Shown here: positions 15,042-24,722 of the stretch, piece after piece
Numbering within the stretch: position 1 is the stretch's first letter
How the letters are laid out: each line of letters opens with the position of its first letter
Assembly (NCBI RefSeq): GCF_026340655.1
Contig: NZ_JAPEOZ010000001.1
Coordinates: forward strand, 8,804,001 to 8,868,000
DNA length: 64,000 nt
DNA from: Streptomyces sp. NBC_01275
Lineage (GTDB): Bacteria > Actinomycetota > Actinomycetes > Streptomycetales > Streptomycetaceae
Direction of reading: 5' to 3'
The notes under the pieces: generated by a model
What the model saw: the letters and a program-made list of their open reading frames with translations, nothing else
What the model was told of the DNA's origin: nothing
Databases searched by the model: none
Made by a program: the position numbers and the translations under genes

Positions 15042-17027
15042 TCTGATGCTCATCGGGATTACGGCACACGAGAACTGACCCCGGTATGGGAGAGACCGGC
15101 GGGCCGGGTGCGGCCTTCGGCGACGTTGCGTGGATTCAGGGGCGGTTTGGGCGTGGCGGTCGTCGTGCCCGTCGGGGACGACCGCGTCCTGCTGGCCGTG
15201 TCAGGCGATGACGAAGAAGACGACGTGGTGCGGCTGTGGGACCCGGTGACCGGCGAGCAGGTGGGCGGCCCCCTGCGGGAGAACTCGAAACACGGTGGGC
15301 TTGTCGTGGCGATGGCGGCCCTGCCGTTCGCCGACGGACACACCCGGCTTGCCACGGCGCACTACGACGAGGACGACGACGGGCATGTGGTGTACCTGTG
15401 GGACACGGTCACCGGCGAGCAGGTAGGTGGGCCGCTGCCGGGCCCGGAACTCGCGTCGAATCTGGTCGCCGTACCCACGCCGGACGGGCGGAACCTGCTG
15501 GCCATCACCCCCCACGACGAGGAAGGGGTGTGGCTGTGGGACGCGGCCACAGCCGAGCGGGCCGTCGGTCCGCTGAGCGCCCCGGCCGATGTGGACGGCC
15601 CGAGCGCGATGACGGCGGTGACGCTCGCCGACGGCCGCACGCTGCTGGCCACCGCCCACGGGCACGGGGAGGGCGCCGTGGTGTGCCTGTGGGACCCGGT
15701 GACGGGCGAGCTGGTTCAGACACTGCTGTGCCCGCACGAGGACGAGGGCTGGCCGAGCGGACTGGCGGCGGTGCCGCTGCCCGACGGAGGCCGACTGCTG
15801 GCCTTGTCCTTCAATGACGACGATCACGAGACGGTGCGACTGTGGGATGTGGCAACCGGTGCTCCGGTCGGCGGGCCCATCACCGGTTCCGGGCTGCGTC
15901 CCGTCCCCATGGCCGACGGGACGACACTGCTGTCGATCGGGTCGGGACTGTGGGACCCGGCATCCGGGCGGCGAATCGGTGACCTGGGGACGAACCGTGT
16001 CCCCGCCGCAGTGGCAGCGGTTCCGTTGCCGGGCGGCCCCACACTGCTCGCGGGAGAAGTGCCCAGTGGTGCGGTCTGGTTGTGGGATCCCACCGCAGTG
16101 GAGCCGCCGACCGAGCCGGGGGAAGTCGGCTGGGACGGCCTTGTGGCACCTGTGACGGTCCCCGACGGGCGAACGCTGCTCGCCACCCGCAGCGACACCG
16201 CTGTCTGGCTGTGGGACCTGCGCACCGGCGAAGCCGCCGGGCGGCTTCACACCGGTGATACGGATGTCCTCACGGCGATGGCGGCCGCGCCTCTGCCGGA
16301 CGGGCGCACCGTTCTCGTCACCGGCCACAGGAGCGGCGCCCTCCAGTCATGGGATCTGGCGACGGGCGGGCTGGTCGGTTCGCTGCCGCCCGGCCGCACC
16401 AGCGCGATCCGCACCATGGTGCCGATCGCGTCGCCCGACGGACGCATCCTCATGGCCACCGGTAGTCAGTCGGGCATCATCCTTCTTCGCGACCCCGAGA
16501 CCTGCGAGACCGCGAGTGATGTTTTCAACCGGCCCGACCGACCGCCGCTGACACTGGCCTGCGTTCCGATGCCGGACGGACGCACTCTCCTGGCAAGCAG
16601 CGAAGCCACCCCCGCCCGGGGCGGCACGAGGGCGGTCCGGCTGTGGGACCCGGCCACGGGTCTACCGGTCGGCGCCCCCTTCGAGAACCACCGGCACGTG
16701 GAGCACCTCGCGGCGCTGCCCTTGGCAGAGCGCCGGACGCTCCTGGCAGTTCGGGACTTCGACGGCTCGATCCGCGTCTGGGACACCGACAGCCGTCAAC
16801 TCGTGGGCGAACTCACCGGCGGGCCGATGGCCGCGATCGCCCCGTCCGGCGGGCACCCCCTGCTGGCCGTCGCCAGGCGGGGCGCGATCGAGCTATGGGA
16901 TCCCCTGACCTGCCGATGGGTGGGCTCCCGTCTTGTGGAGCGACCGATCACGGCCCTGGCCGGTGTCGGGTCGAGCCTGATCGTCGGTTGTACCGACGGT
17001 GTTGGCGTCGTCGCCGTCGTCGGCTGA
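15039..17027 (+). CDS. WD40-repeat beta-propeller protein 1
   Basis: A 662-residue protein made almost entirely of degenerate WD40 blades. The recurrent unit is VRLWDPVTGEQVGG with a loop such as LPDGRTLLA. LWD or VWD motifs recur about a dozen times, enough for one long or two stacked propellers. There is no signal peptide, membrane segment or enzymatic domain. Such proteins are scaffolds or sensors. The ATG at 15039 is chosen because the upstream in-frame part is not WD40-like and a -10 box ends 7 bp before it. The next gene is a diverged WD40 protein with the same start-region layout, suggesting an ancient tandem duplication. Confidence 0.82.
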   Translation: MSDAHRDYGTRELTPVWERPAGRVRPSATLRGFRGGLGVAVVVPVGDDRVLLAVSGDDEEDDVVRLWDPVTGEQVGGPLRENSKHGGLVVAMAALPFADGHTRLATAHYDEDDDGHVVYLWDTVTGEQVGGPLPGPELASNLVAVPTPDGRNLLAITPHDEEGVWLWDAATAERAVGPLSAPADVDGPSAMTAVTLADGRTLLATAHGHGEGAVVCLWDPVTGELVQTLLCPHEDEGWPSGLAAVPLPDGGRLLALSFNDDDHETVRLWDVATGAPVGGPITGSGLRPVPMADGTTLLSIGSGLWDPASGRRIGDLGTNRVPAAVAAVPLPGGPTLLAGEVPSGAVWLWDPTAVEPPTEPGEVGWDGLVAPVTVPDGRTLLATRSDTAVWLWDLRTGEAAGRLHTGDTDVLTAMAAAPLPDGRTVLVTGHRSGALQSWDLATGGLVGSLPPGRTSAIRTMVPIASPDGRILMATGSQSGIILLRDPETCETASDVFNRPDRPPLTLACVPMPDGRTLLASSEATPARGGTRAVRLWDPATGLPVGAPFENHRHVEHLAALPLAERRTLLAVRDFDGSIRVWDTDSRQLVGELTGGPMAAIAPSGGHPLLAVARRGAIELWDPLTCRWVGSRLVERPITALAGVGSSLIVGCTDGVGVVAVVG

Positions 17028-17234
17028 AATGTGCAGAGCCGCGCTCCGGAGTCGGTGTGCACACCCTGCGCGACTGTCCCGGCCACCGGCTCCGCAGGAT
17101 CACGCGGAGAAACGGCGGCCCCGGCAACGCACGTGAACTCAGAGCCCGCGCGGAGGCGTGGGGCGCAAGGATCGGTCAGGTCTTGCCGCTACTGGAGTTT
17201 GCTGTGGTGTGTGCGGCGAGGCGGGTGGGGCGGT

Positions 17235-17250
17235 TACGGTGCCGATCATG
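17235..17250 (+). promoter_or_regulatory. Leaderless-type -10 box of WD40 gene 2
   Basis: TACGGT (17235-17240) lies exactly 7 bp before ATG 17248, in GGTTACGGTGCCGATCATG. Spacing and surrounding bases copy the promoter of WD40 gene 1 (15026). Confidence 0.5.
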
Positions 17251-19395
17251 TCTGGTGATCTCCAAAGCGATGGTCCGGCCCGTGAGGTTGCTGCGGTGGG
17301 CGGGCGGTTGACCGATCCGGGGTGGCTGGTGAACGGCGACCCGGAGCAGGTCCTGGCGGCGTTGGACGGCGCTGCCGGGCGGGAGGAGCTATCGGCGGCT
17401 GCCGTGTACCGGGCGTCAGGGCATGTACACCGTGACGCCGGTGCGGGCGTGCGGCGGCAGGTACTGGCGCTGGACGCTGCCCGGTATGGAGACCGGGAGC
17501 TGGCGAGAGACCTCGCCAGGGTGGCAGCCCGGCAGGAAACCGACAGCCCCTGGGTCGTGCAGTGGGCGACCGGTACCGGCCTGGACTCCCGGTTGCGGTA
17601 TGCGTTGCCTGCGCCGGCCGAGGTGCGTGTGGTGGCGACCGTGGTCGTGGAGGGGCGTGGACTCGCTGTCGCCGGTTGCGCGGACGGCACGCTGCACTGG
17701 TGGGATCTGGCAACGGGCAGGAAGCTCGGCAAGGCCGTGACCGGGCACACCGGCGCGGTGCGTGCTCTGACGACGGCGGTGCTGGACGGCCGTCCCGTTG
17801 CCGTGACCGGTGGCTCCGACGGGACGGTCCGGGTGTGGGACCTCGCGGAGGGAGAACTGGTCGGTGCGTTCGGCCCGAACGACGACTCCTGGGTCCACTC
17901 GCTCGCCACCGGACTGGTCGAGGGCCGGCCGGTCGTGGTCGGCGGCGGCGCCGACGGCGTGGTGCGGGTGTGGGACCTTGCCGCCCTCCCCCGGCGCGGT
18001 GAGCTCTTGTCCATTCACACCGGCACCGTGAGTGCTCTGGCGACGGCGGTGCTGGACGGCCGCCCCGTCGCCGTCACCGGCCATTCCCACGGAACCGTCC
18101 GGGTGTGGGACCTGAACACGGGACAGGAGTACGGCGCCCGGAGCGACCACGGCGAGGAGCCCGGCATGGTCACCGACCCGGCCTCCGACCGCCCGACGGC
18201 CGCCGGCAGCGACGGTGACGGGGAGGTACGCGTCTGCGTCACCCTGGAGGTCAACGCCATGACGCATGTCCTGGCAACGGACCCGACGTCCGAGTGCCCG
18301 ACGGCCTTGAGCGCCGACGCCTACGAGGTGCGCATCTGGAACCTGGCCACGGGCGAGCAGGTCGGTGAGCCCGTGCCGGCCGGGTTCGTGGAGGCGGCGG
18401 CCATCAGGGTGCTCCACGGCCGCCCCGCCGCCCTCGTCGGATACGGAGGGGGCCATGGACCGGTCGAGGTGTGGGATCTGTCCACCCTCAGACATCTGTA
18501 CCTGCCGCTGATCGGCCACGAAGGGACCGTGCGAGGAGTGGCGACGGCGGTGGTGAAGGAGCGTCACCTCGCCGTCACCGGTGGCGACGACAGATCGGTT
18601 CGGATCTGGGACCTCGACGGTGAGAGGGAGACGGGCAGCCGGCCGACTGGTCATGCAGGGCCCGTGCAGCAGCTCACCACGGCCGTCGTGGACGGCCGTT
18701 CCGTCATCGTCACCGGCGGCTCGGACAGAAAGGTGCGGATCTGGGACCTCGACGGTGGGGGACAACTCGGTGAGCCCCTGACAGGCCACACCGGCGCCGT
18801 GGACCTGTTGACGGTGGGTCTGGTGGAGGGACGACCCACTCTCATCGCGCGCGACCGGAACGAGGCGGTGCTGATCTGGGACCTGACCACCCGGGAACAG
18901 CTGCACGGACGGTCGACGACGGAGTACACCAGTCCGTCCATCGGGTTCTTCGCGGCGCTGGAGGGCCGCTTCGTTGCCGTGACCTGGGAAGGACGTGTGT
19001 GGGACCTGACCGCGAGCGAATGGATCGGAGTGCAGCCGCAGCAAGACGGCGCCCGGGCCCTAGCCCTGGAAGCGCTCGAAGGCCGCAATGTCATCCTCGC
19101 CGGCTGCAGGACAGAAACGGTCCGCCTGTGGGACATGGCCACAGGTGAACCGATAGGGCCGCCCATGACAGGACACACCAGCCAAGCAAAAGCAGGGGCG
19201 GCGGGGATGCTGGACGGCCGCGTCGTCGTCGCCGCCGGAGGCGGCGACGGAAACGTGCGGGTATGGGATGCGACCACAGGGCAGCAGATTGGCGCGTACG
19301 CCTTTCCTGCCGGTATCAGGCGACTGGCGGTAGCGCCGGACGGGCGGCTGGTGGTCGGTTTCGGCTCGGACGTTGCGGTCCTGACCCACCGCTGA
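17248..19395 (+). CDS. WD40-repeat protein 2 with helical N-terminal domain
   Basis: A 715-residue protein. The first ~130 residues are helical, with DPGWLVNGDPEQVLAALDGA and RYGDRELARDLARVAARQ. The rest is a row of WD40 blades with the repeating idiom TGGSDGTVRVWDLA and VLDGRPVAVTGG. At least ten blades can be counted from WD motifs. The start ATG 17248 is supported by the -10 box described separately. No catalytic domain is seen. It lies 220 bp after WD40 gene 1 on the same strand. It may be a ligand-binding or protein-interaction scaffold; the role is unknown. Confidence 0.82.
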   Translation: MSGDLQSDGPAREVAAVGGRLTDPGWLVNGDPEQVLAALDGAAGREELSAAAVYRASGHVHRDAGAGVRRQVLALDAARYGDRELARDLARVAARQETDSPWVVQWATGTGLDSRLRYALPAPAEVRVVATVVVEGRGLAVAGCADGTLHWWDLATGRKLGKAVTGHTGAVRALTTAVLDGRPVAVTGGSDGTVRVWDLAEGELVGAFGPNDDSWVHSLATGLVEGRPVVVGGGADGVVRVWDLAALPRRGELLSIHTGTVSALATAVLDGRPVAVTGHSHGTVRVWDLNTGQEYGARSDHGEEPGMVTDPASDRPTAAGSDGDGEVRVCVTLEVNAMTHVLATDPTSECPTALSADAYEVRIWNLATGEQVGEPVPAGFVEAAAIRVLHGRPAALVGYGGGHGPVEVWDLSTLRHLYLPLIGHEGTVRGVATAVVKERHLAVTGGDDRSVRIWDLDGERETGSRPTGHAGPVQQLTTAVVDGRSVIVTGGSDRKVRIWDLDGGGQLGEPLTGHTGAVDLLTVGLVEGRPTLIARDRNEAVLIWDLTTREQLHGRSTTEYTSPSIGFFAALEGRFVAVTWEGRVWDLTASEWIGVQPQQDGARALALEALEGRNVILAGCRTETVRLWDMATGEPIGPPMTGHTSQAKAGAAGMLDGRVVVAAGGGDGNVRVWDATTGQQIGAYAFPAGIRRLAVAPDGRLVVGFGSDVAVLTHR

Positions 19396-19776
19396 TCCCT
19401 CGGTTCGAGTATCGGTTGTTCCACTCAGAGGCTGTCGGACCTATTTATGCGACGGGAATCTGCCTGATATCAGCTGCGGGCGCCCGGTCGAGACGACATG
19501 GTGTTCGCCCAGCGGCAGACCTGCATGACCGGACTCGGCGCAGGCATCGTGGACCGGCGGGATCGGCTTCGACGCGATGTCCCGCACCCCCGGCTTCGGC
19601 GCCGTTCTCATCGAACCAGGTGAGGACGGCGCCGTCCTTATGGCCGTGCTTCGGACCGTGCGCTGCCAGGCCCCGGACCGTGCGCTGACGGTCAATCCTT
19701 CTCCCGGGCTCCTCCTTAGCCTGACCGCGGCGGTCTCATGATCCGGACCGCCGCGCGGAACCCAGTCAGGAGCAGC
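19396..19776. other. 381-bp region without a recognisable gene
   Basis: Open frames here are short and match no family I recognise. One plus-strand stretch (around 19560-19735) has plausible codon use but no start with a ribosome-binding site. It may be decayed coding sequence at the end of the accessory region. Confidence 0.4.
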
Positions 19777-20415
19777 ATGCCCAGCCAACCGAGACACCCC
19801 GGACGCCGTCGAGTCCCCCTGGCCTTGGCGGCGGCCGGGGCCCTGGCCGTCGTACTGACCGCATGCACGAGCTCCGACACGGGCGGCGGTGCCACCGCCA
19901 GCGGCCCGGTCGCCGGTACCACCCCGAAGGCGAGTGCGTCGGCGACGTCCGCGGCCCCGGCCCGGCCCTCCGCGTCCCCCACGACGACCGCGCCGTCCGC
20001 CCGCTGCCGCACTGCGGACCTGCGTGCCTCCATCGGCCCGAACGACCCCGGAGCCGGTCAGGAGAACTTCGCCGTCGTCCTGACCAACGACTCCGGCCGC
20101 ACCTGCACGGTCTACGGCTTTCCTGGCATCGCCTTCGTCGACGGCGCCGGCGAGGCGGTCACGCCGGATGCCGAGCGGGCCACCGGACAGGAGGAGCCGA
20201 CGGTGACGCTGAAGCCCGGCGCCAGTGCGTGGTCGGCGCTGACGTTCACCAATCCGGCGGCCACCGGCGTGACCACCGTGACGCCGGCGGCCGTCCTCGT
20301 CACCCCGCCCGATGAAACCGCGTCGATCAAGGTGGCCTGGAGCGGCGGCAAGGTCTCCAACACGGGCAAGGCGTCGGTCCCGCAGGTGAGCCCGCTCAAG
20401 CAGGGCGACGGCTGA
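19777..20415 (+). CDS. DUF4232-domain lipoprotein
   Basis: A 212-residue protein starting at ATG 19777 behind AGGAG; the upstream ATG 19738 lacks such a site. It has a positively charged n-region, a hydrophobic stretch LALAAAGALAVVLTAC with lipobox LTAC, a Ser/Thr/Pro-rich linker, then the DUF4232 domain. That domain holds CRTADLRASIGPNDPGAGQE, NFAVVLTNDSGRTCTVYGFP and a C-terminal beta sandwich. It is exported and anchored to the outer face of the membrane. Function is unknown. Its 3' end overlaps the convergent PadR gene by 20 bp. Confidence 0.87.
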   Translation: MPSQPRHPGRRRVPLALAAAGALAVVLTACTSSDTGGGATASGPVAGTTPKASASATSAAPARPSASPTTTAPSARCRTADLRASIGPNDPGAGQENFAVVLTNDSGRTCTVYGFPGIAFVDGAGEAVTPDAERATGQEEPTVTLKPGASAWSALTFTNPAATGVTTVTPAAVLVTPPDETASIKVAWSGGKVSNTGKASVPQVSPLKQGDG

Positions 20416-20974
20416 CTTCCTTGGAGTCGCCGTCGGCTGCGGCCGCACCCCGGGCGGCCGTCGGCGTGAGCCGTTCGGTCGCGCCCTCCACCAGCTCCAG
20501 GTCGGCCTTGGTGTGGCCGATGGCCGCGTCCAGGAGGAGAGACACCAGCGGGTCGCCGGTGTGGGTGCGGCGCAGCCGGGTCAGCCCGGCGAGTTCGGAG
20601 AGGTAGGTCCGGCGCTGGGCCGCGACGAACGCGTCCAGCGCCTCGGCGCCGAGCGCGGAGGCGCCGAACAGCTTGAGGAACAGCTCGTCGCGGAACCCGC
20701 CCGTACGCACCCACGCACTGGTGGCCCAGTCCCGTACCTCCTCCTGCCCGGCCGGGGTGAGCCGGTAGAGGGTCTTGTCGGGACGGTCCGGCTGGGCCAC
20801 CTGGGACCGGGTGACGAATCCGTCGCGGACCAGCCGGTCGAGGATCTGGTAGAGGTGGCCGATGTTGAGGCCGCCCCATTGCGGGCCGATGGCCTCCTCG
20901 AAGCGCCCCTTGAGTTCGTAACCGTGGCTCTCCCCCTCGGTCAGCAGGGCGAGCACGGCGTGGTGCAGCGGCAA
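20396..20974 (-). CDS. PadR-family transcriptional regulator
   Basis: A 192-residue protein. The PadR winged helix reads HHAVLALLTEGESHGYELKG, GGLNIGHLYQILDRLVRDGF and KTLYRLTPAGQEEVRDW. A C-terminal helical dimerisation domain (LSELAGLTRLRR and following) completes it. The start is taken as TTG 20974 because AGGAGG lies 8 bp upstream on the minus strand. It is divergent from an ABC exporter, and two ATTGTSACAAT boxes lie between them. PadR proteins of this type repress neighbouring export genes until a drug-like ligand binds. Confidence 0.88.
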   Translation of the reverse strand: MPLHHAVLALLTEGESHGYELKGRFEEAIGPQWGGLNIGHLYQILDRLVRDGFVTRSQVAQPDRPDKTLYRLTPAGQEEVRDWATSAWVRTGGFRDELFLKLFGASALGAEALDAFVAAQRRTYLSELAGLTRLRRTHTGDPLVSLLLDAAIGHTKADLELVEGATERLTPTAARGAAAADGDSKEVSRRPA

Positions 20975-20990
20975 TGTACACACCTCCTGG

Positions 20991-21022
20991 ATTGTGACAA
21001 TGTACCGCTGCATTGTCACAAT
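20991..21022. promoter_or_regulatory. Twin PadR operator boxes
   Basis: ATTGTGACAAT (20991-21001) and ATTGTCACAAT (21012-21022) are each palindromes with a single central base, and their centres are 21 bp apart. Together they also form a larger inverted repeat with 12-bp arms (20991-21002 and 21011-21022). They lie between the divergent padR-type gene and the ABC exporter start at 21038, covering both promoter regions. Confidence 0.75.
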
Positions 21023-21037
21023 GCAGGAGGAGCGGCA

Positions 21038-21736
21038 GTGAGTGTGAGGTTGAGGGGCGTGACCCGCAGGTATCCGGGGCTGGTCGCCCTGGACGCCGTC
21101 GATCTGGAGATCGGCGACGGCGAGGCGGTCGCGGTCACCGGCCCGTCGGGGTCCGGGAAGTCCACCGTGCTGCACCTGGTCGGCGGCATGGACCGGCCCG
21201 ACGAGGGCTCGATCGAGGTCGACGGCGAAGAGCTGACGGCACGTCGACTGGACGCGCACCGGCGCAGGATCGGGTTCGTCTTCCAGCGCTTCCATCTGCT
21301 GCCCGCGCTCACCGTGCTGGACAACGTGCTCGCGCCGGTGCTGCCCCGCCGGGTGGACTTCGACCGACGTGCACGTGCCATGGAACTCCTGGAGGCGGTG
21401 GGCCTCGCCGCCCGCGCCGACGCGCTGCCGTCCGAACTCTCCGGCGGCCAGCAGCAACGGGTCGCGACAGCCCGGGCGTTGATCAACCGCCCGGGCCTGC
21501 TGCTCGCGGACGAGCCGACCGGCAACCTCGACAGTGCGACCGGCCGGGAGATCATCGACCTGCTGCTCTCCCTGCGCGAGCGCTACGGCATGACCCTGCT
21601 GCTCACCACCCACGACCCCGAGGTCGCCGTGAGCTGCGACCGGATCGTCCGGCTGCACGACGGCCGGATCGTCGCCGACGAGCGACTCGCCCCCGACGAC
21701 GACGTGTTCGACCGGCTCGGAGGTCTGCGCCCGTGA
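21038..21736 (+). CDS. ABC transporter ATP-binding protein (MacB/LolD type)
   Basis: A 232-residue nucleotide-binding domain. Walker A is GPSGSGKS (35-42), the Q-loop lies in [11 protein letters not shown], the signature is LSGGQ (134-138), Walker B is LLLADEP (154-160), and the switch His is in [14 protein letters not shown] 21038 follows AGGAGGA with good spacing. It overlaps the permease gene by GTGA at 21733-21736. It powers the mechanotransmission-type exporter encoded next and is probably derepressed when PadR leaves its twin operator. Confidence 0.92.
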   Translation: MSVRLRGVTRRYPGLVALDAVDLEIGDGEAVAVTGPSGSGKSTVLHLVGGMDRPDEGSIEVDGEELTARRLDAHRRRIGFVFQRFHLLPALTVLDNVLAPVLPRRVDFDRRARAMELLEAVGLAARADALPSELSGGQQQRVATARALINRPGLLLADEPTGNLDSATGREIIDLLLSLRERYGMTLLLTTHDPEVAVSCDRIVRLHDGRIVADERLAPDDDVFDRLGGLRP

Positions 21737-24564
21737 TCGCCATGATCCTGTCTCAGCTGTGGCGCCGCCGCTCCCGCGCCCTCGCGCTCGCCTCGGGCAT
21801 CCTGGTCGCCGCCACCAGTTTCACCCTGCTCACCTCGACGGTCACCACCAGCCAGGCCCGCACCACCGGCCTCGTCGAGGACAGCTCCCGCTCCGCCTAC
21901 GACATCCTGGTCCGCCCGCCGGGCACCGGTGCCGACGTCGAGAAGGAACGGGGCCTGGTCGAGGCCAATTTCCTGTCCGGCGTCTTCGGCGGCATCACCC
22001 TCGGCCAGTACGAACGCATCAAGTCCTTCGCCGGTGTCGAGACCGCCGCACCGGTCGCCAACATCGGCTACCTCATGGTGCAGAGCACGGTCCCGGTCGA
22101 CGTCTCCGCCTTCCGCGACAGCGACGCGCCCGCCCAACTCCTGCGCCTCACTCCGACGTTGAAGGCCGGGCTGGGCAGCTACCCGATGGCCGACCAGTAC
22201 GTCTACCTCACCCGCAACCCGATCGTCACGTACAAGAAGTGGAACGAGGCCGACAACACCTGGCCCGACCTCCAGCACGAGATCGACGGCGACAAGAAGT
22301 ACGCGGTGTGCTGGTTCTACAACGAGGACAAGAGGGGGGACACATTCGACAACCTGGGTGAGCGGCTGCCTCAGCCCCTCTTCCAGTGGAACCGCACTCC
22401 AAAGACGGCGTTCACCCCCGACGCCCGCTCGCAGATGACGTGCGTACCGGGCGACGGCAGGGCCACGGCCCAGGTGCCGGTCGCCTTCCCGGTGCTGCTG
22501 TCGGCGATCGACCCGGTCGCGGAGGACGAGTTGGTGGGCCTGGGCTCCACGGTCACCTCGGGCCGGATGCTCACCGAGAAGGACCGGCCCTTCTGGGGGC
22601 CCGACTCCTTCGACCTCGACCCGGTGGAATCCCGACGTCAGCACGACTGGCAGGTCCCGGTCATGCTCAGCAGCCGCGCCCTCACCGCCGGCGCCCTGAA
22701 GGCCACCGTGAAGCAGCTCGACGTCGATGATCCCACCGGCCTCGCCGCCAAGCTGAGCAGCCCGCGGGCGCACGACTACGTCAACGGCCTGAAGGGCACG
22801 GACCTGGGCACGGCGAGCGCCGACCTCGGCACGGGCTTCCGCTCCATCGCGAGTGCCGACGACTTCGAGGCGCCGGTGTACTGGACCGTCGGCCCCGTCG
22901 ACTACCGCGTCACGAAGGACGGTCTCACCGCACGCACCCGGCCCGCCCAGCCGCCCGGGCTGTGGAAGACCAACTGGGAGGACGACACGTTGGGCCTGGT
23001 GGGCTACGTCCCGGAGGAGAACCTGGGCACCCAGTTCCGCGAGGTCACCGCCCACGCCTCCACGACCTGCATGAACACGCAGAACTGCGACTACAAGGAC
23101 GCCGGCCGCGGCGCCACGCCGATCCTGAACATCGTCGGCCGCTACGACACCGACAAGCTGCGCGGCTTCTCCACCCTCTCCCAGGTCCCCCTGGAGACCT
23201 ACCGGTCCCCCCAGGTCACCGGCGCCGACGCGGCCTCCCGGGCCGCCCTCGGCGACCAGCCGCTGCGCCCCGACCGCAACCTCGGCGGCTACCTCAGCCC
23301 GCCGCCCACCCTGCTCACCACCCTCGACTCGCTCTCCGTCATCACCCACAGCCGCAGAAAGCCCACCGCACAGGAGAAGGCGCCCGTCAGCGCCATCCGC
23401 ATCCGGGTGGCCGGAGTGACCGGCGTCGACCCCGCCTCCCGCGCCCGCGTCAACGCCGTCGCCGGACAGATCCGCACCGCCTACCCCAAGCTCCAGGTGG
23501 ACGTCACCGTCGGCAGCTCGCCCGCCCCGCAGACCGTCGCGCTGCCGAGGGACGTCAGGGTCACCGAGTACTGGGTCGCCAAGGGCGTCGCCCTGCGGAT
23601 CCTGCGGGCCGTGGACACCAAGAGCGCGGTGCTGTTCGGCCTGGTCCTGGTGGTCTGCGGGCTTTTCCTCGCGCAGGCCGCCCTGGCCTCCGTACGTTCA
23701 CGCCGGACCGAGATCGGCACTCTGCGCTGCGTCGGCTGGAGCGCGCCGGAGATTCTCCGCCTCATCCTCGGCGAACTCGCGGTGATCGGGCTCGCCGCGG
23801 GCGCCCTCGGCGCCCTCCTCGCCTACGGCCTGGGCGCCCTGCTCGGCCTGCCCACCTCCGCGACGAAGGCGGCCCTCGTGCTGCCCGTCGCCCTGTTGCT
23901 CGCGCTGACCGCGGGCGTGCTGCCCGCCTGGCGGGCGACCCGGGTGCAGCCGCTGGACGCGGTCACACCCCCGGTCACCGGCACCCGCCGGGCGGTCGCC
24001 GTCCGCTCGGTGATCGGCCTCGCGCTGCGCAACCTGCTGCGTGCCCCCGGCCGGACTGTGCTGGGAGCGGCCGGTCTGGCCCTCGGCGTGGCCGCGTTCA
24101 CCGTGCTGCTCTCCCTCACCCTCGCCTTCCGCGGCCAAGTGGCCGGCTCGCTCCTCGGCAACGCCGTCGTCGCCCAGGCCCGCACTGCCGACTACCTCAG
24201 CGTCGCCCTGTCGCTGCTGCTCGGCGCGGCCGGCGCCGTGGACGTCCTGGTCCTCTCCCAGCGGGAGCGGGCCGCCGACCTCGCCGTGCTCGGCGCCACC
24301 GGCTGGTCGAGGCGCGAACTCGGCCGGCTCGCCCTGTACGAGGGCGCCGGCCTCGCCCTGCTGGGCGGCCTCACCGGAGCTGTCGCGGGACTGGCCACGG
24401 TTCTGATGATCGGTCAGGGACTGTGGGAAGGACGGCTGTGGACGATGACGGGGGCCGCGCTCCTGGCGGCCCTGGCCGGGGTCGTCCTGGTCTGCGGTGT
24501 GCTCTCCTTCCCGATCCGGGCCATGTCCCGTATCGCGCCTGCCCAGCTGCTGGCGAGGGAGTGA
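21733..24564 (+). CDS. ABC transporter permease with two FtsX domains
   Basis: A 943-residue permease starting at GTG 21733 (ATG 21742 is also possible). An N-terminal membrane helix (LALASGILVAATSFTLL) precedes ~560 residues of extracytoplasmic domain. Two FtsX-type bundles follow. The first contains SRRTEIGTLRCVGWSAPEIL and LPAWRATRVQPLDAV. The second contains ERAADLAVLGATGWSRRELG. The layout matches actinobacterial MacB/FtsX-family permeases that move lipophilic compounds or drive cell-envelope work without a classic channel. The length is normal for the two-domain form. Confidence 0.88.
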   Translation: MIAMILSQLWRRRSRALALASGILVAATSFTLLTSTVTTSQARTTGLVEDSSRSAYDILVRPPGTGADVEKERGLVEANFLSGVFGGITLGQYERIKSFAGVETAAPVANIGYLMVQSTVPVDVSAFRDSDAPAQLLRLTPTLKAGLGSYPMADQYVYLTRNPIVTYKKWNEADNTWPDLQHEIDGDKKYAVCWFYNEDKRGDTFDNLGERLPQPLFQWNRTPKTAFTPDARSQMTCVPGDGRATAQVPVAFPVLLSAIDPVAEDELVGLGSTVTSGRMLTEKDRPFWGPDSFDLDPVESRRQHDWQVPVMLSSRALTAGALKATVKQLDVDDPTGLAAKLSSPRAHDYVNGLKGTDLGTASADLGTGFRSIASADDFEAPVYWTVGPVDYRVTKDGLTARTRPAQPPGLWKTNWEDDTLGLVGYVPEENLGTQFREVTAHASTTCMNTQNCDYKDAGRGATPILNIVGRYDTDKLRGFSTLSQVPLETYRSPQVTGADAASRAALGDQPLRPDRNLGGYLSPPPTLLTTLDSLSVITHSRRKPTAQEKAPVSAIRIRVAGVTGVDPASRARVNAVAGQIRTAYPKLQVDVTVGSSPAPQTVALPRDVRVTEYWVAKGVALRILRAVDTKSAVLFGLVLVVCGLFLAQAALASVRSRRTEIGTLRCVGWSAPEILRLILGELAVIGLAAGALGALLAYGLGALLGLPTSATKAALVLPVALLLALTAGVLPAWRATRVQPLDAVTPPVTGTRRAVAVRSVIGLALRNLLRAPGRTVLGAAGLALGVAAFTVLLSLTLAFRGQVAGSLLGNAVVAQARTADYLSVALSLLLGAAGAVDVLVLSQRERAADLAVLGATGWSRRELGRLALYEGAGLALLGGLTGAVAGLATVLMIGQGLWEGRLWTMTGAALLAALAGVVLVCGVLSFPIRAMSRIAPAQLLARE

Positions 24565-24722
24565 GCGGCCGTCAGCAGCTGGGGTTGCGCCACACTCCCG
24601 GCTTCCGTCTCGCCTCCGCCTTGACGACGGCTTCGGCCCCCGAGGGGGTGTCGGTCTTCGACGTGGTGGGCAGTACCGTTGGCTGAGTAGTGACGGTGGC
24701 CCTGTGCGTAGTGGATGTTGTG

